Counted from the stretch's first letter, positions 1-7,225 are shown. The stretch is DNA of 19,749 nt from Bilophila wadsworthia ATCC 49260 (GCF_000701705.1 NZ_JNJP01000066.1:1-19749), one strand, 5' to 3'. Program-made: numbers and translations. Notes: generated by a model not told the origin, from the letters alone.

Positions 1-564
1 GCTGAAAATGGGCTGGCCGTTCATGGTGGCAACCACGCGCAGCTCGCCGTTTTCCTCCTTCACCTCGAAATGCCTGCCGAACGAGGCGTAGGCCACGTCG
101 GAGGGAAGCACGGTCTTGTCCTTCAGGAACGCGCTGGAATCGAAGATGCCCTTGACCAGCAGCGTACGGATGGAGGCTTCCTTGGCGGCCAGCCTGTCGG
201 CGGAATCTTTCTTGGAGTCGGCGAGGGCCTTTTCGAGATCGGAAATCTTTCCGTCATAGGACTTCTTGATTTCCATCTTGAGGTCGTCGACTTTTCCCGC
301 GTCGATGAGCTTTCCGGCGTCAAGGTTGGCGACGGTTTCCAGGGCGGCCTTGGCCTTTTCCGGGTCAATGCCGTCAAATGCCTTGAGCTGGCTGGTCAGG
401 GCGTCGATGTCCTTGCGCCGCCCGGCGGATTCCGCGTTGACGGCGGAAATTTTGTTCACGAGGTCGGGGACGTTATACGCAATCTCCGCACCGTCTTCGG
501 CAACCCACACGGGGAAGCCGTCCTTCACCACCACATGGCCGTTTTCGTCGAGCTTGAGTTTCAT
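1..564 (-). CDS. Phage scaffold-like protein (DUF6651 type), C-terminus beyond the window
   Basis: This reading frame is open from the ATG at 564 to the left edge, giving 188 residues without a stop, so it is partial. The start has a good ribosome site (GAAGGAT) and the protein begins MKLKLDENGHVVVKDG. The N-terminal part is followed by a long charged helical stretch (about residues 33-135, rich in Lys, Asp and Ala, e.g. KAKAALETVANLDAGKLIDA) and then a segment around FLKDKTVLPSDVAYASFGRHF. This matches my memory of the DUF6651 phage family, which lies between portal and major capsid genes and is thought to act as a scaffold or capsid accessory. It has its own promoter at 657-707. Other phage genes, such as capsid, would be expected further left. 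The family call is fairly sure; the scaffold role is inferred from position and coiled-coil character. Confidence 0.8.
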   Translation of the reverse strand, partial: MKLKLDENGHVVVKDGFPVWVAEDGAEIAYNVPDLVNKISAVNAESAGRRKDIDALTSQLKAFDGIDPEKAKAALETVANLDAGKLIDAGKVDDLKMEIKKSYDGKISDLEKALADSKKDSADRLAAKEASIRTLLVKGIFDSSAFLKDKTVLPSDVAYASFGRHFEVKEENGELRVVATMNGQPIFS

Positions 565-656
565 GGTATCCTTCTCGGTTCGGGTTAGGGCTTCACGCCG
601 GGGGATTCCTTGGCATCACGCCACGATAGACGGGCAGGCCCGCATAATTGGGCATG

Positions 657-707
657 AGTATAGACCCGCAGCCGGGATGTGCCGCAAGGGGTTGTTTGAG
701 TGTTTCT
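657..707 (-). promoter_or_regulatory. Predicted phage late promoter with 23-bp activator box (left copy)
   Basis: On the minus strand a 23-bp box (plus-strand 685-707, core GGGGTTGTTTGAGTGTTT) is followed after 22 nt by TATACT (662-657), a near-consensus -10. No normal -35 is present; the box would cover about -57 to -35. The same box at the same spacing lies at 17033-17055. Transcription would start near 650, leaving a leader of about 85 nt before the scaffold-like gene. Box and -10 are seen directly; the promoter and activator role is inferred. The box contains the short direct repeat TGTTTgagTGTTT. Confidence 0.65.
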
Positions 708-734
708 TACGTGGGGAAGGAAAAGGAGTATCTC

Positions 735-762
735 TTGACATGATGTCAAAAAATAATATCAT
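735..762 (+). promoter_or_regulatory. hicAB promoter with palindromic operator
   Basis: A consensus -35 TTGACA (735-740) is followed after 16 bp by TATCAT (757-762), one mismatch from the -10 consensus. The -35 is the left half of a perfect odd-centred palindrome, TTGACATGATGTCAA (735-749). An operator over the -35 fits autorepression by the HicB antitoxin or the HicAB complex, as known for this family. The predicted start is at about 769, the A of the hicA ATG. Confidence 0.7.
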
Positions 763-768
763 AAGGCC

Positions 769-1023
769 ATGAAAAAGAAACACCAGATAACCTTGAAGCA
801 GATATTCGCCCGCCCCGTTTCGGGAAGCATCAGATGGGCGGACATTGAGGCCCTGTTTGTGGAGCTTGGCGCGGAAGTAAGCGAACGTGCTGGTTCTCGC
901 ATCGCTGTGGTGCTGTTCGGGGAAGTGCGAGTGTTTCATCGCCCGCATCCCGCGCCGACCACGGACAAAGGAGCGGTTGCAAGCGTGCGTATCTGGTTGG
1001 AAAGCCACGGAGTAAAGCCATGA
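769..1023 (+). CDS. hicA: HicA-type toxin (predicted mRNA interferase)
   Basis: This 84-residue protein matches the HicA subfamily that begins KHxxTLxxIFxxP: it reads MKKKHQITLKQIFARPVSGS, then WADIEALFVELGAE and FHRPHPAPTTDKGAV near the C-terminus. HicA proteins are small dsRBD-fold ribonucleases that cut mRNA and are neutralised by HicB. In this subfamily the usual GSH catalytic motif reads GSR (around residue 42), with histidines lying instead in FHRPHP, so catalytic details may differ from the E. coli protein. It overlaps hicB by 4 bp (ATGA), indicating translational coupling. There is no Shine-Dalgarno at normal spacing (AAGG ends 2 nt before the ATG), and the predicted transcription start coincides with the ATG, so the mRNA may be leaderless. 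Confidence 0.88.
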   Translation: MKKKHQITLKQIFARPVSGSIRWADIEALFVELGAEVSERAGSRIAVVLFGEVRVFHRPHPAPTTDKGAVASVRIWLESHGVKP

Positions 1024-1358
1024 ATAATGTCATGACGTTTGAAGACGGCTACAAGGCCGTCATTGCCTATGACCCGGAAATCGAAATGTTCCGGGGGGAA
1101 TTTGTCGGATTGAACGGAGCGGCGGATTTTTATGCTGCGGACTTGGAAGGCTTGAAGCGTGAAGGCAAAAGTTCACTGGAGACCTTTCTGGAGGTCTGCG
1201 CGGAAAAGGGGATCTCCCCCAAGAAGCAGGCGGGACGCTTTGCCTTGCGTCTCGATCCCGAGACGTACCAGTCCGTCGCTATTGCCGCGTCCGCTTCGGG
1301 AAAGAGTATCAATCAGTTTATCGTGGACAGCCTGAAGCAGTCCGTGCAGGCGGTTTGA
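1020..1358 (+). CDS. hicB: HicB-type antitoxin
   Basis: The 112-residue protein has the HicB layout. An N-terminal partial RNase H-like domain (about residues 1-70) includes YKAVIAYDPEIEMFRGEFVG, AADLEGLKREGKSSLETFL and CAEKGI. A C-terminal ribbon-helix-helix DNA-binding segment follows (FALRLDPETYQSVAIAASAS and GKSINQFIVDSLKQSV). It should bind and inhibit HicA and repress the pair by binding the palindrome at 735-749. The start overlaps the hicA stop by 4 bp. Two complete genes in the usual toxin-first order with a promoter and operator suggest a working addiction module, here at the edge of the inserted block where it would help retain the region. Confidence 0.9.
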   Translation: MNNVMTFEDGYKAVIAYDPEIEMFRGEFVGLNGAADFYAADLEGLKREGKSSLETFLEVCAEKGISPKKQAGRFALRLDPETYQSVAIAASASGKSINQFIVDSLKQSVQAV

Positions 1359-1369
1359 GAAGGATAGAC

Positions 1370-1486
1370 ATGTGCGTCGCTATCCATCCTAGAGAAATTC
1401 TCCGGGAAGAATATATGGCCCCGCTCGGCTTGAGCGCGAATGCTCTTGCCGTTATCTTAGGCATCCCCAGAAATATTGGCAAATAA
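1370..1486 (+). pseudogene. Truncated HigA-type antitoxin remnant
   Basis: Just after hicB, an ATG at 1370 opens a 38-residue frame with HPREILREEYMAPLGLSANA and LAVILGIPRN, then IGK and a TAA. This matches the first half of HigA/VapI-type antitoxins (XRE helix-turn-helix, consensus HPGEILREEYLEPLGLS...GVPRNRIS). The break comes right after PRN, inside the recognition region, so the DNA-binding domain is incomplete and about 55 residues are missing. No HigB-type toxin gene lies nearby. It looks like debris of a second toxin-antitoxin module cut by recombination. The resemblance is strong, but the fragment is short. Confidence 0.7.
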
Positions 1487-1518
1487 GACTAACAAGAGAG
1501 CATCTGTGTGAAGAACTT

Positions 1519-1551
1519 AAAAAAAGCCCCTGTCCGGGGGAGGACAGGGGC
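1519..1551 (-). terminator. Rho-independent terminator of the metabolic operon
   Basis: A perfect 10-bp stem, GCCCCTGTCC (1526-1535) with GGACAGGGGC (1542-1551), has a 6-nt loop. Read on the minus strand it is followed by seven T (1525-1519). It lies about 50 nt past the stop of the aldolase gene, the last gene of the operon. Confidence 0.9.
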
Positions 1552-1604
1552 GGCGTCCTGTTCAGGCGTACCATGGGGGTAGAGATACTCCCGAATGAGG
1601 AGGC

Positions 1605-2300
1605 CTAAAGGTAGTAATCATCGATGATTTCACATTTTTTAGCTTCAAGTGCCTTGTCGACCCATGAACGGTCGCAGGTTCCGTTGAGCGCTGCGGAGGT
1701 CTTGGCGTCGTCCTTGGCGGCAAAAGCCTGTGCTATGCCGAGTAGTTCCGCCGCGTCTGCGGACGGGATTACGATGATGCCATCGCTGTCTGCGAGAATG
1801 ATGTCCCCAGGATGGATGCTCACGCCGCCGCAAGAGATTGGAACGTTGATTTCGCCGGGGCCTTCCTTGTAGGGGCCGCCGGGGGTGGTACCGGTGGCGT
1901 ACACGGGTAGGCCGAGCTCCTCAAGGCAGTCCACGTCGCGGATCGGGGCGTCAATAACCAGCCCTTCCAGCTTTTTGAATTTGGCATAGGAGAACATCAC
2001 TTCACCCATGACGGCCCGGCTGCGGTCACCCGACGTGCCGACGACGATGACATCGCCGGGCTGTGCCATGTTGAGCGCCTTGTGGATCATGAGATTGTCG
2101 CCAGAGCGGCTTTTTACGGTGAGTGCCACGCCGACCATACGTCTTCCCGTACGGGGGGACATGAGCCGGATTTCGGGATGCATGGCGGATAGCCGCCCCA
2201 TACAGTCCGCGACAGGAGCTGCGGCCAGTTTGCGGAAGGCCTCCACAATGGACGCGTCGGGCAAGCGGCGCTTGACATAGACTCTGTTGCCAATGGACAT
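1605..2300 (-). CDS. RraA-family protein, probable class II pyruvate aldolase (HMG/CHA aldolase-like)
   Basis: I chose the ATG at 2300 (MSIGNRVYVK) because it follows a strong GGAGGAGAAGAAC ribosome site; the frame is open further upstream but without family similarity. The 231 residues show the RraA/HMG-aldolase fold signature: VADCMGRL (30-37), QPGDVIVVGTSGDR (80-93), MGEVMF (98-103) and LVIDAPIRDVD (114-124). Class II pyruvate aldolases of this family use a D-x20-R-D motif to bind Mg and substrate; here it is E100-x20-R121-D122, a conservative change. Such enzymes split 4-hydroxy-4-methyl-2-oxoglutarate into two pyruvates, or 4-carboxy-4-hydroxy-2-oxoadipate into pyruvate and oxaloacetate, and decarboxylate oxaloacetate. 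As the last gene of a catabolic operon it is likely the pyruvate-forming step. A role as an RNase E regulator like E. coli RraA is unlikely here. Confidence 0.8.
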   Translation of the reverse strand: MSIGNRVYVKRRLPDASIVEAFRKLAAAPVADCMGRLSAMHPEIRLMSPRTGRRMVGVALTVKSRSGDNLMIHKALNMAQPGDVIVVGTSGDRSRAVMGEVMFSYAKFKKLEGLVIDAPIRDVDCLEELGLPVYATGTTPGGPYKEGPGEINVPISCGGVSIHPGDIILADSDGIIVIPSADAAELLGIAQAFAAKDDAKTSAALNGTCDRSWVDKALEAKKCEIIDDYYL

Positions 2301-2311
2301 GTTCTTCTCCT

Positions 2312-2362
2312 CCGGGCCATGCCCGGCACTTTGTCCGGCGGCGTCCTTGCGGAAAGACGCCG
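2312..2362 (-). other. Two intercistronic hairpins before the aldolase gene
   Basis: Between the TAXI gene stop and the aldolase start are two inverted repeats: CGGCGTC (2339-2345) with GACGCCG (2356-2362), and CCGGGC (2312-2317) with GCCCGG (2321-2326). The second ends against the aldolase ribosome site. Neither has a T-run, so they are more likely mRNA stability or translation elements than terminators. Confidence 0.35.
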
Positions 2363-2373
2363 TCGGGATGGGG

Positions 2374-3315
2374 TTACAGGACTCCGGCTTCTTTGTAGAA
2401 CTTTTCGGCGCCGGGATGCAGGGGAGCGATGACGGCCCCCTTGATATTCGCTGGGGCAATGTCCTTGAAGAAGGCGTGGGCGGCCTTCAGCTTATCCTTT
2501 TCGGTATGGAAGATTTTCGTCAGGTTATAGACAACTTCTTCGGGCAGGTCGGCGGAGCAGGTGATGATCGTCCAGTTGCCCACGGTAGGGATAGTAGCGT
2601 CCTGCCCGCCGTAGCTGTTGGCGGGGATGGGCATGGCCGAAAACTCGGGATTGGCCTTCATGATTTGCTCCATCTCTTCCTGCGTCATGGCCAGCAGGTG
2701 GAACTTGCCGCTTTTCAGGATATCCGAAATCCAGGCTGCGCCGACGCCGGTGCCGTCGATGATGGCGTCCACCTGTCCAGTTTTCAGGCGGGAGGAGGCC
2801 TGCACGCGGTTGCCGCTGTATTCGTGCTTCACATCGTCCCAGTTGAGGCCGATACCTTCAACCACCTTGCGGCTGCATACTTCCACGCCGTCACCTGCGG
2901 CGATGAGTTCGATGCGCTTGCCCTTCAGATCCTTCAGGCTCTTGATGCCGGCATCCGTACGGACGAGGACATGCTGCGGCGTACCGTTGTAGTTGGCGAC
3001 GGTGCGGAGGGAAGGCACGGTTTGGGCGGAGATCGCGGACATGACCGCAGGGCCTTGGCTGATGCCGAAATCCAGTTCTTTATCCTCGATGGCGGTCAGG
3101 TTGAAAGCGGAACCGCCGGTGGCCTGAGCCGTTAAGGTATAGCCCGTCGCCTTGTCGTTGAATACCTTGGCTATGGCCGCGCCCATGTTGAAATAGTTGC
3201 CTCCCATGCTTGCGGTGCCGAGAGTCAGCTTGGTCTTCGCCTGAACGCCGACAGGAGCGGAGAGCGCCATGACGGATACCAGCACGGCGGCAAGAACGGT
3301 CTTCACGTAGCTCAT
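2374..3315 (-). CDS. TAXI-family TRAP transporter substrate-binding protein
   Basis: The 313-residue protein starts with a signal peptide: Lys5, a hydrophobic core VLAAVLVSVMALSA, and likely cleavage after VQA (residue 26). It then runs into the TAXI binding-protein fold: TLGTASMGGNYFNMGAAIAK, TGGSAFNLTAIEDKELDFGI, LKDLKGKRIELIAAGDGVE, DAIIDGTGVGAAWI. It would bind the transported solute in the periplasm and deliver it to the fused permease encoded just upstream in the operon. TAXI proteins studied bind glutamate, 2-oxoglutarate or other carboxylates. The ATG at 3315 follows AAGGAG at good spacing. A stable hairpin in the 85-nt gap after the permease gene may let the binding protein be made in larger amounts. 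The family is clear; the substrate cannot be read from sequence. Confidence 0.92.
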   Translation of the reverse strand: MSYVKTVLAAVLVSVMALSAPVGVQAKTKLTLGTASMGGNYFNMGAAIAKVFNDKATGYTLTAQATGGSAFNLTAIEDKELDFGISQGPAVMSAISAQTVPSLRTVANYNGTPQHVLVRTDAGIKSLKDLKGKRIELIAAGDGVEVCSRKVVEGIGLNWDDVKHEYSGNRVQASSRLKTGQVDAIIDGTGVGAAWISDILKSGKFHLLAMTQEEMEQIMKANPEFSAMPIPANSYGGQDATIPTVGNWTIITCSADLPEEVVYNLTKIFHTEKDKLKAAHAFFKDIAPANIKGAVIAPLHPGAEKFYKEAGVL

Positions 3316-3370
3316 GTGAAACTCCTTCGGACGCGAACGTCCTGTTTACAGATGAATCCCTTGATGGATG

Positions 3371-3398
3371 CGGCGGAAAACGGGATTCCGCCGTTTTT
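3371..3398. other. Hairpin between permease and binding-protein genes
   Basis: CGGCGGAA (3371-3378) pairs with TTCCGCCG (3386-3393) around a 7-nt loop. On the plus strand it is followed by TTTTT (3394-3398), which would make it a terminator only for antisense transcription. On the operon (minus) strand there is no T-run after it, so it is better read as an mRNA processing or stability element. Confidence 0.4.
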
Positions 3399-3400
3399 CT

Positions 3401-5350
3401 TTAGACGGCCTGTTGCAAGACAGGTTCCTTGCGATTCTTGTAGCAATAGACGACCACGACGGCGGCGATGGCGTACCCGACGTAGTTGGTCAGCGGTTCA
3501 GGGATGACCATCAGCAGCCCGGCAAGCCCGATCAATGCACGGAGCGGTGGGTTCAGGCGTTCGAACAGTGCTCCCTCCAAGGCGGAACTGATGAGGATCA
3601 GCCCCACGGCCGCCGAGACGAACGCGTCGACGATAGCGAAGCCCTTCCAGTCGCCCATCAGTACCAGTTCCTGATCATATAGGAACAACATAGGTACGAT
3701 GAACCCCGACAGGGCCAGACGGACGGAAGCAAATCCCGTCTTGGTGGGGCTGGCCCCGGCAAGGCCTGCAGCCGTGTAGGCCCCTGTGCAGACGGGAGGC
3801 GTGAGGGCGGAGAGTGCACCGTAATACAAGACGAACAGATGGGTGGGTAGCTCCGGCAGCCCCATGCGTTGCAATACCGGAGCGGCGCTGATGGCGGCAA
3901 GGACATAGGCCGCTGTGGTGGGCAAGCCCATGCCGAGCACGATAGTCACGAGCATGGTGAGGATCAGGGCAGGGAACAGCATCCCGCCTGCTAAGCTGAA
4001 AATGCCGTCCGCGATGGTCATGGTGACGCCCGTCATGGATGCGGTTCCCACGATGGTTCCGACTACGGCGCAGGCGATCGCGAGGGTCATGCCCGTACGG
4101 CAGGCGTTCGCCATGAGCTGCCCGATCTTTTCAAAGGTGAGGCGGCTTTCCTTTTTCATGAACGTGATGCATATAGCGACTACAATGCCGCCCCAGAAGG
4201 CTGCGGCGGTAGGCGTGTAATCGTTCATGAGCATGATCACGATGCCCGCCAGAGGCAGAAGCAGATAGATTTTTTTGAGCGTGGGCAGCAGATGGGGGAT
4301 ATTCTCTTTGGAGAGCCCCCGCAATCCAAGGTGGACGGCGCGGAAGTGCACAGTGGCATACACGCCGACGAAGTAGAGCAGTGCTGGAAGCGTGGCCGCC
4401 AGAGCGAGCTTGGCGTAGGGGATGCCCAAAGCGTCCGCTATGACGAAGGCCGTGGCCCCCATGATGGGCGGTAGGATCTGCCCGCCGCACGAGGCGACAC
4501 ATTCGACGGCCCCGGCGAAATACGGGGGATAACCGATCCGCTTCATCAAGGGGATGGTGAAAACGCCCGTCGTCGCGACGTTGGCCGAAGTTTCGCCGCT
4601 GACCATCCCCATAAGTGCGCTGGAGATGACTGCTATCTTGGCTGGTCCCCCGCGGGCGCGCCCGGCGATGCAGTTCGCTAGATCGTTGAAGAAGCTGGCG
4701 ATGCCCACCCGTTCCAGCACGGCCCCGAACAGGATGAAGACGATGATGATTTCGGCAGAGACGCCCAGCACGAAGCCGAAGACGCCCTCACCAGATAGAA
4801 AAATGTGCTGCACGATGCGTCGGAGCGTAAAACCTGAATGGCCCATACTACCCGGGATGTATTCACCGAAGAAGACGTAGAGCAGGGCGATGCTCGCCAG
4901 TACCACAAGGCCGGGGCTGATGGTACGCCGGGCCGCTTCAAAGAGGATGAGCATACCGGCCAGCCCGATATAGATATCCTGCGGCTCCGTGCGCCCGCCG
5001 AGGCGGATGAGCGTTTCGTATCGGAAAAACATGTATCCCATAAGCCCAGCCGCCACGAGCATCAGCAACCAGTCGAGCATGGGAACTGAAGTTCGCGAGG
5101 AGCGTTTGCTGCCGGGAACCAGCAGGAAGCATAGGGCGAGTGCCGCGCCGAGATGCACGGCCCGCAACTGGGTTGGGGGCAGGATCAGAAAACCGGAGGC
5201 GACCAGTAGGTGAAAAGACGCCCACACGACGCAGATGAAACCGACAAGGGACGCCTGCCAGCTTTCAAGGCGTCGCCGGTTGGAAGGGGCATCCTCCTTG
5301 GGGGCGCCCAGAGGTGGGGCCCCTGTTTGTTTTAAGGACTCTGTAGACAT
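3401..5350 (-). CDS. Fused TRAP transporter permease (4TM plus 12TM)
   Basis: The 649-residue protein is the usual length for TAXI-type TRAP permeases in which the small (DctQ) and large (DctM) membrane subunits are joined. After a hydrophilic start (residues 1-30) come an N-terminal group of membrane helices (SLVGFICVVWASFHLLVASG onward) and then the large transport domain with the family hallmark GLPTTAAYVLAA and ALTPPVCTGAYTAAGLAGAS. It works with the TAXI binding protein to import a carboxylate-type solute using an ion gradient. The ATG at 5350 shares one base with the stop of the small hydro-lyase subunit (TGATG), showing translational coupling, with GGAG upstream. Its place in the middle of the catabolic operon ties uptake to breakdown of the same compound. 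Confidence 0.93.
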   Translation of the reverse strand: MSTESLKQTGAPPLGAPKEDAPSNRRRLESWQASLVGFICVVWASFHLLVASGFLILPPTQLRAVHLGAALALCFLLVPGSKRSSRTSVPMLDWLLMLVAAGLMGYMFFRYETLIRLGGRTEPQDIYIGLAGMLILFEAARRTISPGLVVLASIALLYVFFGEYIPGSMGHSGFTLRRIVQHIFLSGEGVFGFVLGVSAEIIIVFILFGAVLERVGIASFFNDLANCIAGRARGGPAKIAVISSALMGMVSGETSANVATTGVFTIPLMKRIGYPPYFAGAVECVASCGGQILPPIMGATAFVIADALGIPYAKLALAATLPALLYFVGVYATVHFRAVHLGLRGLSKENIPHLLPTLKKIYLLLPLAGIVIMLMNDYTPTAAAFWGGIVVAICITFMKKESRLTFEKIGQLMANACRTGMTLAIACAVVGTIVGTASMTGVTMTIADGIFSLAGGMLFPALILTMLVTIVLGMGLPTTAAYVLAAISAAPVLQRMGLPELPTHLFVLYYGALSALTPPVCTGAYTAAGLAGASPTKTGFASVRLALSGFIVPMLFLYDQELVLMGDWKGFAIVDAFVSAAVGLILISSALEGALFERLNPPLRALIGLAGLLMVIPEPLTNYVGYAIAAVVVVYCYKNRKEPVLQQAV

Positions 5351-5862
5351 CAGGAAACTCCATGGCCTGAGTGTTTACGTTGCAGCATGAGCGAGACCAG
5401 CCCCCCGGCGGCGAGGATTTCCCTCTGCACATCGGCGAGAGGGGGCGCGTGCCGGACAAGGCCACTCACAAGATCATGCACCGCAATGCCGCTATCATCA
5501 GCTGTGACCCGGATACTGCCTCCTTCCTCTATCCCCTCAGTATCGCACTCCACGAGCAGAAGACCGTTGTTTACACCGTTCCTGTAAAACGAACGTGAAA
5601 AGGATTTGGCTAGCACGACCGGAATGCCTGCGGCCTTAATGACCAGCGCGGCGATTTCCATGGCCGATCCACAGCCGAAGTTAGAACCTGCGATGAGGAT
5701 ATCGCCCGCATTCACCTTTGCGGCAAAGGAGGGATCCAGATCCTCCATGAGATAGCGGCTGAGGAATACCGCATCCAATGTATCTCGCTTACGGCGGGAG
5801 GAGATGATGTAGTCCGTGTTGATGTCGTCGCCCAGCACATGGGCCGTCCCTTGAAAGCGCAT
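5350..5862 (-). CDS. LeuD-like small subunit of an aconitase-family hydro-lyase
   Basis: The 170-residue protein has the swivel-domain signature: GDDINTDYI (11-19), GSNFGCGSAMEIA (59-71) and SFSRSFYRNGVNNGLLLVE. It would pair with the large subunit encoded 35 nt upstream to add or remove water from a hydroxy-di- or tricarboxylic acid. In isopropylmalate isomerase, homoaconitase and aconitase the second motif is GSSRE; the first Ser is the catalytic base and the Arg holds a substrate carboxylate. Here it is G65-S66-A67-M68-E69, so the Ser is kept and the Arg is lost. The specificity loop after NTD is also unusual (IISSRRKRDTLD rather than a RYLRT type). A different substrate from leucine biosynthesis is therefore likely; 2,3-dimethylmalate dehydratase-type enzymes are one option. 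Confidence 0.85.
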   Translation of the reverse strand: MRFQGTAHVLGDDINTDYIISSRRKRDTLDAVFLSRYLMEDLDPSFAAKVNAGDILIAGSNFGCGSAMEIAALVIKAAGIPVVLAKSFSRSFYRNGVNNGLLLVECDTEGIEEGGSIRVTADDSGIAVHDLVSGLVRHAPPLADVQREILAAGGLVSLMLQRKHSGHGVS

Positions 5863-5897
5863 GAGGGCCTCCTTGCTTCCGGCTCAATTAAGGAGAA

Positions 5898-7151
5898 TCA
5901 GAGGGTTCGTGGATCCGTGATGCACCCGGTCACCGCAGCGGCGGCCACCGAAGCAGGAGAGCCTAGATAGATTGAGGCATTGACGTTGCCCATACGCCCG
6001 ATGAAATTGCGGTTCGCCGTGGAAAGGACGTTCCAGCCGTCGCCGGGAATACCGGGGCTGCTGCCGCAGCAGGGTCCACAACCGGGAGGCAGGATCAATG
6101 CGCCGCGCAGGGCCAGTTCGGGAAGAACGCCGCGCCGCGAAGCCTCGGCGTAGATGGTCCGCGAGGCCGGGATGACCAGAAGCTGAAAACCGGGAGTCAG
6201 CGGGCGATTGCCCATAACGGCAAGCGCTTCCTCCAGATCGTCGAGCCGCCCATTGGTGCATGTACCGAGCACTCCCATGCAAATAGGGGTGCCGGACAAT
6301 TCTGTGAGGGGTTTGACGTTGTCCACACGGTGAGGGGCGGCGAGCATGGGCTCGATAGAGGCCAGATCAATGTCGATGACAGTTTCATAGGCCGCATCGG
6401 GATCGGGTGTGGTGAAGGCTACGGGAACGATGCCCAACCGTTGGAACCATTCGGCCGTTTTGCCGTCTCCCGGCATGACCGCGAATTTGGCCCCAGTTTC
6501 GACCATGAGGTTACATAGCGTCATCCGTTGCGACATGCCGAGGCCGGAAAGTCCGTCCCCATAAAATTCGATGGCTTTGTAACGTCCGCCCTCGGCGCCG
6601 ATGTGTCCGACAATCCACAGTGCGAGATCCTTGGCTGAGACGGAGGGGGGCAGCGCCCCGGAAAGGCGTATGCCAATGGTGGGAGGAACCCGGAGCCACA
6701 GCTCCCCGGCGATGATCGCAGCGGCAAGATCCGAGGAACCCACGCCCGTACCGAGGGCATTGAAAGCCCCGTAGGTGGTCGAGTGGGAGTCACCGCCTAC
6801 GATGAGTCGACCGGGACGGACGTACCCTTTTTCAGGAAGGAGCTGATGGCAGATGCCCTCGCCCAGATCGAGGACGGTGCCGAAGCCCTGCTTGGCGAAG
6901 TCGCGCATCATGGTGTGCAGCCCGGCCACCTTATCGTTGGGGCATGGGACGTAGTGATCCATGATCATAAGGACGTTCCGGGGATCGAAGCTGGAACATC
7001 CCTCCATTTTGTTAAAGAAGTCAATGGTCAGTGGCCCGGATCCGTCTGTTGCCATAACTACGTCAACGGTGGCGTTGATCGTCTCACCGGCGCGGACTGT
7101 CCGCCCGGCATGTGCCGAAAGCATTTTTTCAACAAGAGTCTGTCCAGCCAT
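5898..7151 (-). CDS. LeuC-like large subunit of an aconitase-family hydro-lyase ([4Fe-4S])
   Basis: The 417 residues match the short (about 420-residue) LeuC/homoaconitase class typical of anaerobes and archaea. Seen motifs are GGDSHSTTYGAFNALGTGVG (119-138), LGTCTNGRLDDLE (295-307) and GCGPCCG (357-363), then STANRNFIGRMGN (377-389). Cys298, Cys358 and Cys361 sit where the three [4Fe-4S] ligands of the family are, and DSH and NRNF match substrate- and cluster-binding motifs, so the cluster enzyme looks intact. It should act with the small subunit encoded next, as a cytoplasmic dehydratase/hydratase. Operon context with a transporter, aminotransferase and aldolase, and the absence of leuA or leuB, argue against leucine synthesis. 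The exact reaction is unknown. Confidence 0.88.
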   Translation of the reverse strand: MAGQTLVEKMLSAHAGRTVRAGETINATVDVVMATDGSGPLTIDFFNKMEGCSSFDPRNVLMIMDHYVPCPNDKVAGLHTMMRDFAKQGFGTVLDLGEGICHQLLPEKGYVRPGRLIVGGDSHSTTYGAFNALGTGVGSSDLAAAIIAGELWLRVPPTIGIRLSGALPPSVSAKDLALWIVGHIGAEGGRYKAIEFYGDGLSGLGMSQRMTLCNLMVETGAKFAVMPGDGKTAEWFQRLGIVPVAFTTPDPDAAYETVIDIDLASIEPMLAAPHRVDNVKPLTELSGTPICMGVLGTCTNGRLDDLEEALAVMGNRPLTPGFQLLVIPASRTIYAEASRRGVLPELALRGALILPPGCGPCCGSSPGIPGDGWNVLSTANRNFIGRMGNVNASIYLGSPASVAAAAVTGCITDPRTL

Positions 7152-7185
7152 GTCGGCCTCCGTCCGTGAGCAGGTTCCGCCGTTT

Positions 7186-7213
7186 GGCGGTTCCGCATAT
7201 GGACGGAACCGCC
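7186..7213 (-). other. Strong intercistronic hairpin before the large hydro-lyase gene
   Basis: A perfect 10-bp stem, GGCGGTTCCG (7186-7195) with CGGAACCGCC (7204-7213), has an 8-nt loop. It sits in the 74-nt gap between the aminotransferase and hydro-lyase genes. No T-run follows on the minus strand. It may set mRNA ends or differential expression within the operon. Confidence 0.5.
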
Positions 7214-7225
7214 GGGTCGTTTCCG

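Noticed and set aside
593..655. 20-codon frame before the scaffold-like gene (MPNYAGLPVYRG...)
   Set aside because: Its ATG lies only 2 nt after the predicted -10, upstream of the likely transcription start, and it has no ribosome site.
2287..3135. 282-codon plus-strand frame opposite the TAXI gene
   Set aside because: The opposite strand encodes a complete TAXI protein with signal peptide and ribosome site.
5350..7151. Leucine biosynthesis (leuCD)
   Set aside because: No leuA or leuB nearby, the small subunit lacks the usual GSSRE Arg, and the genes are in an operon with a transporter, aldolase and catabolic-type regulator.
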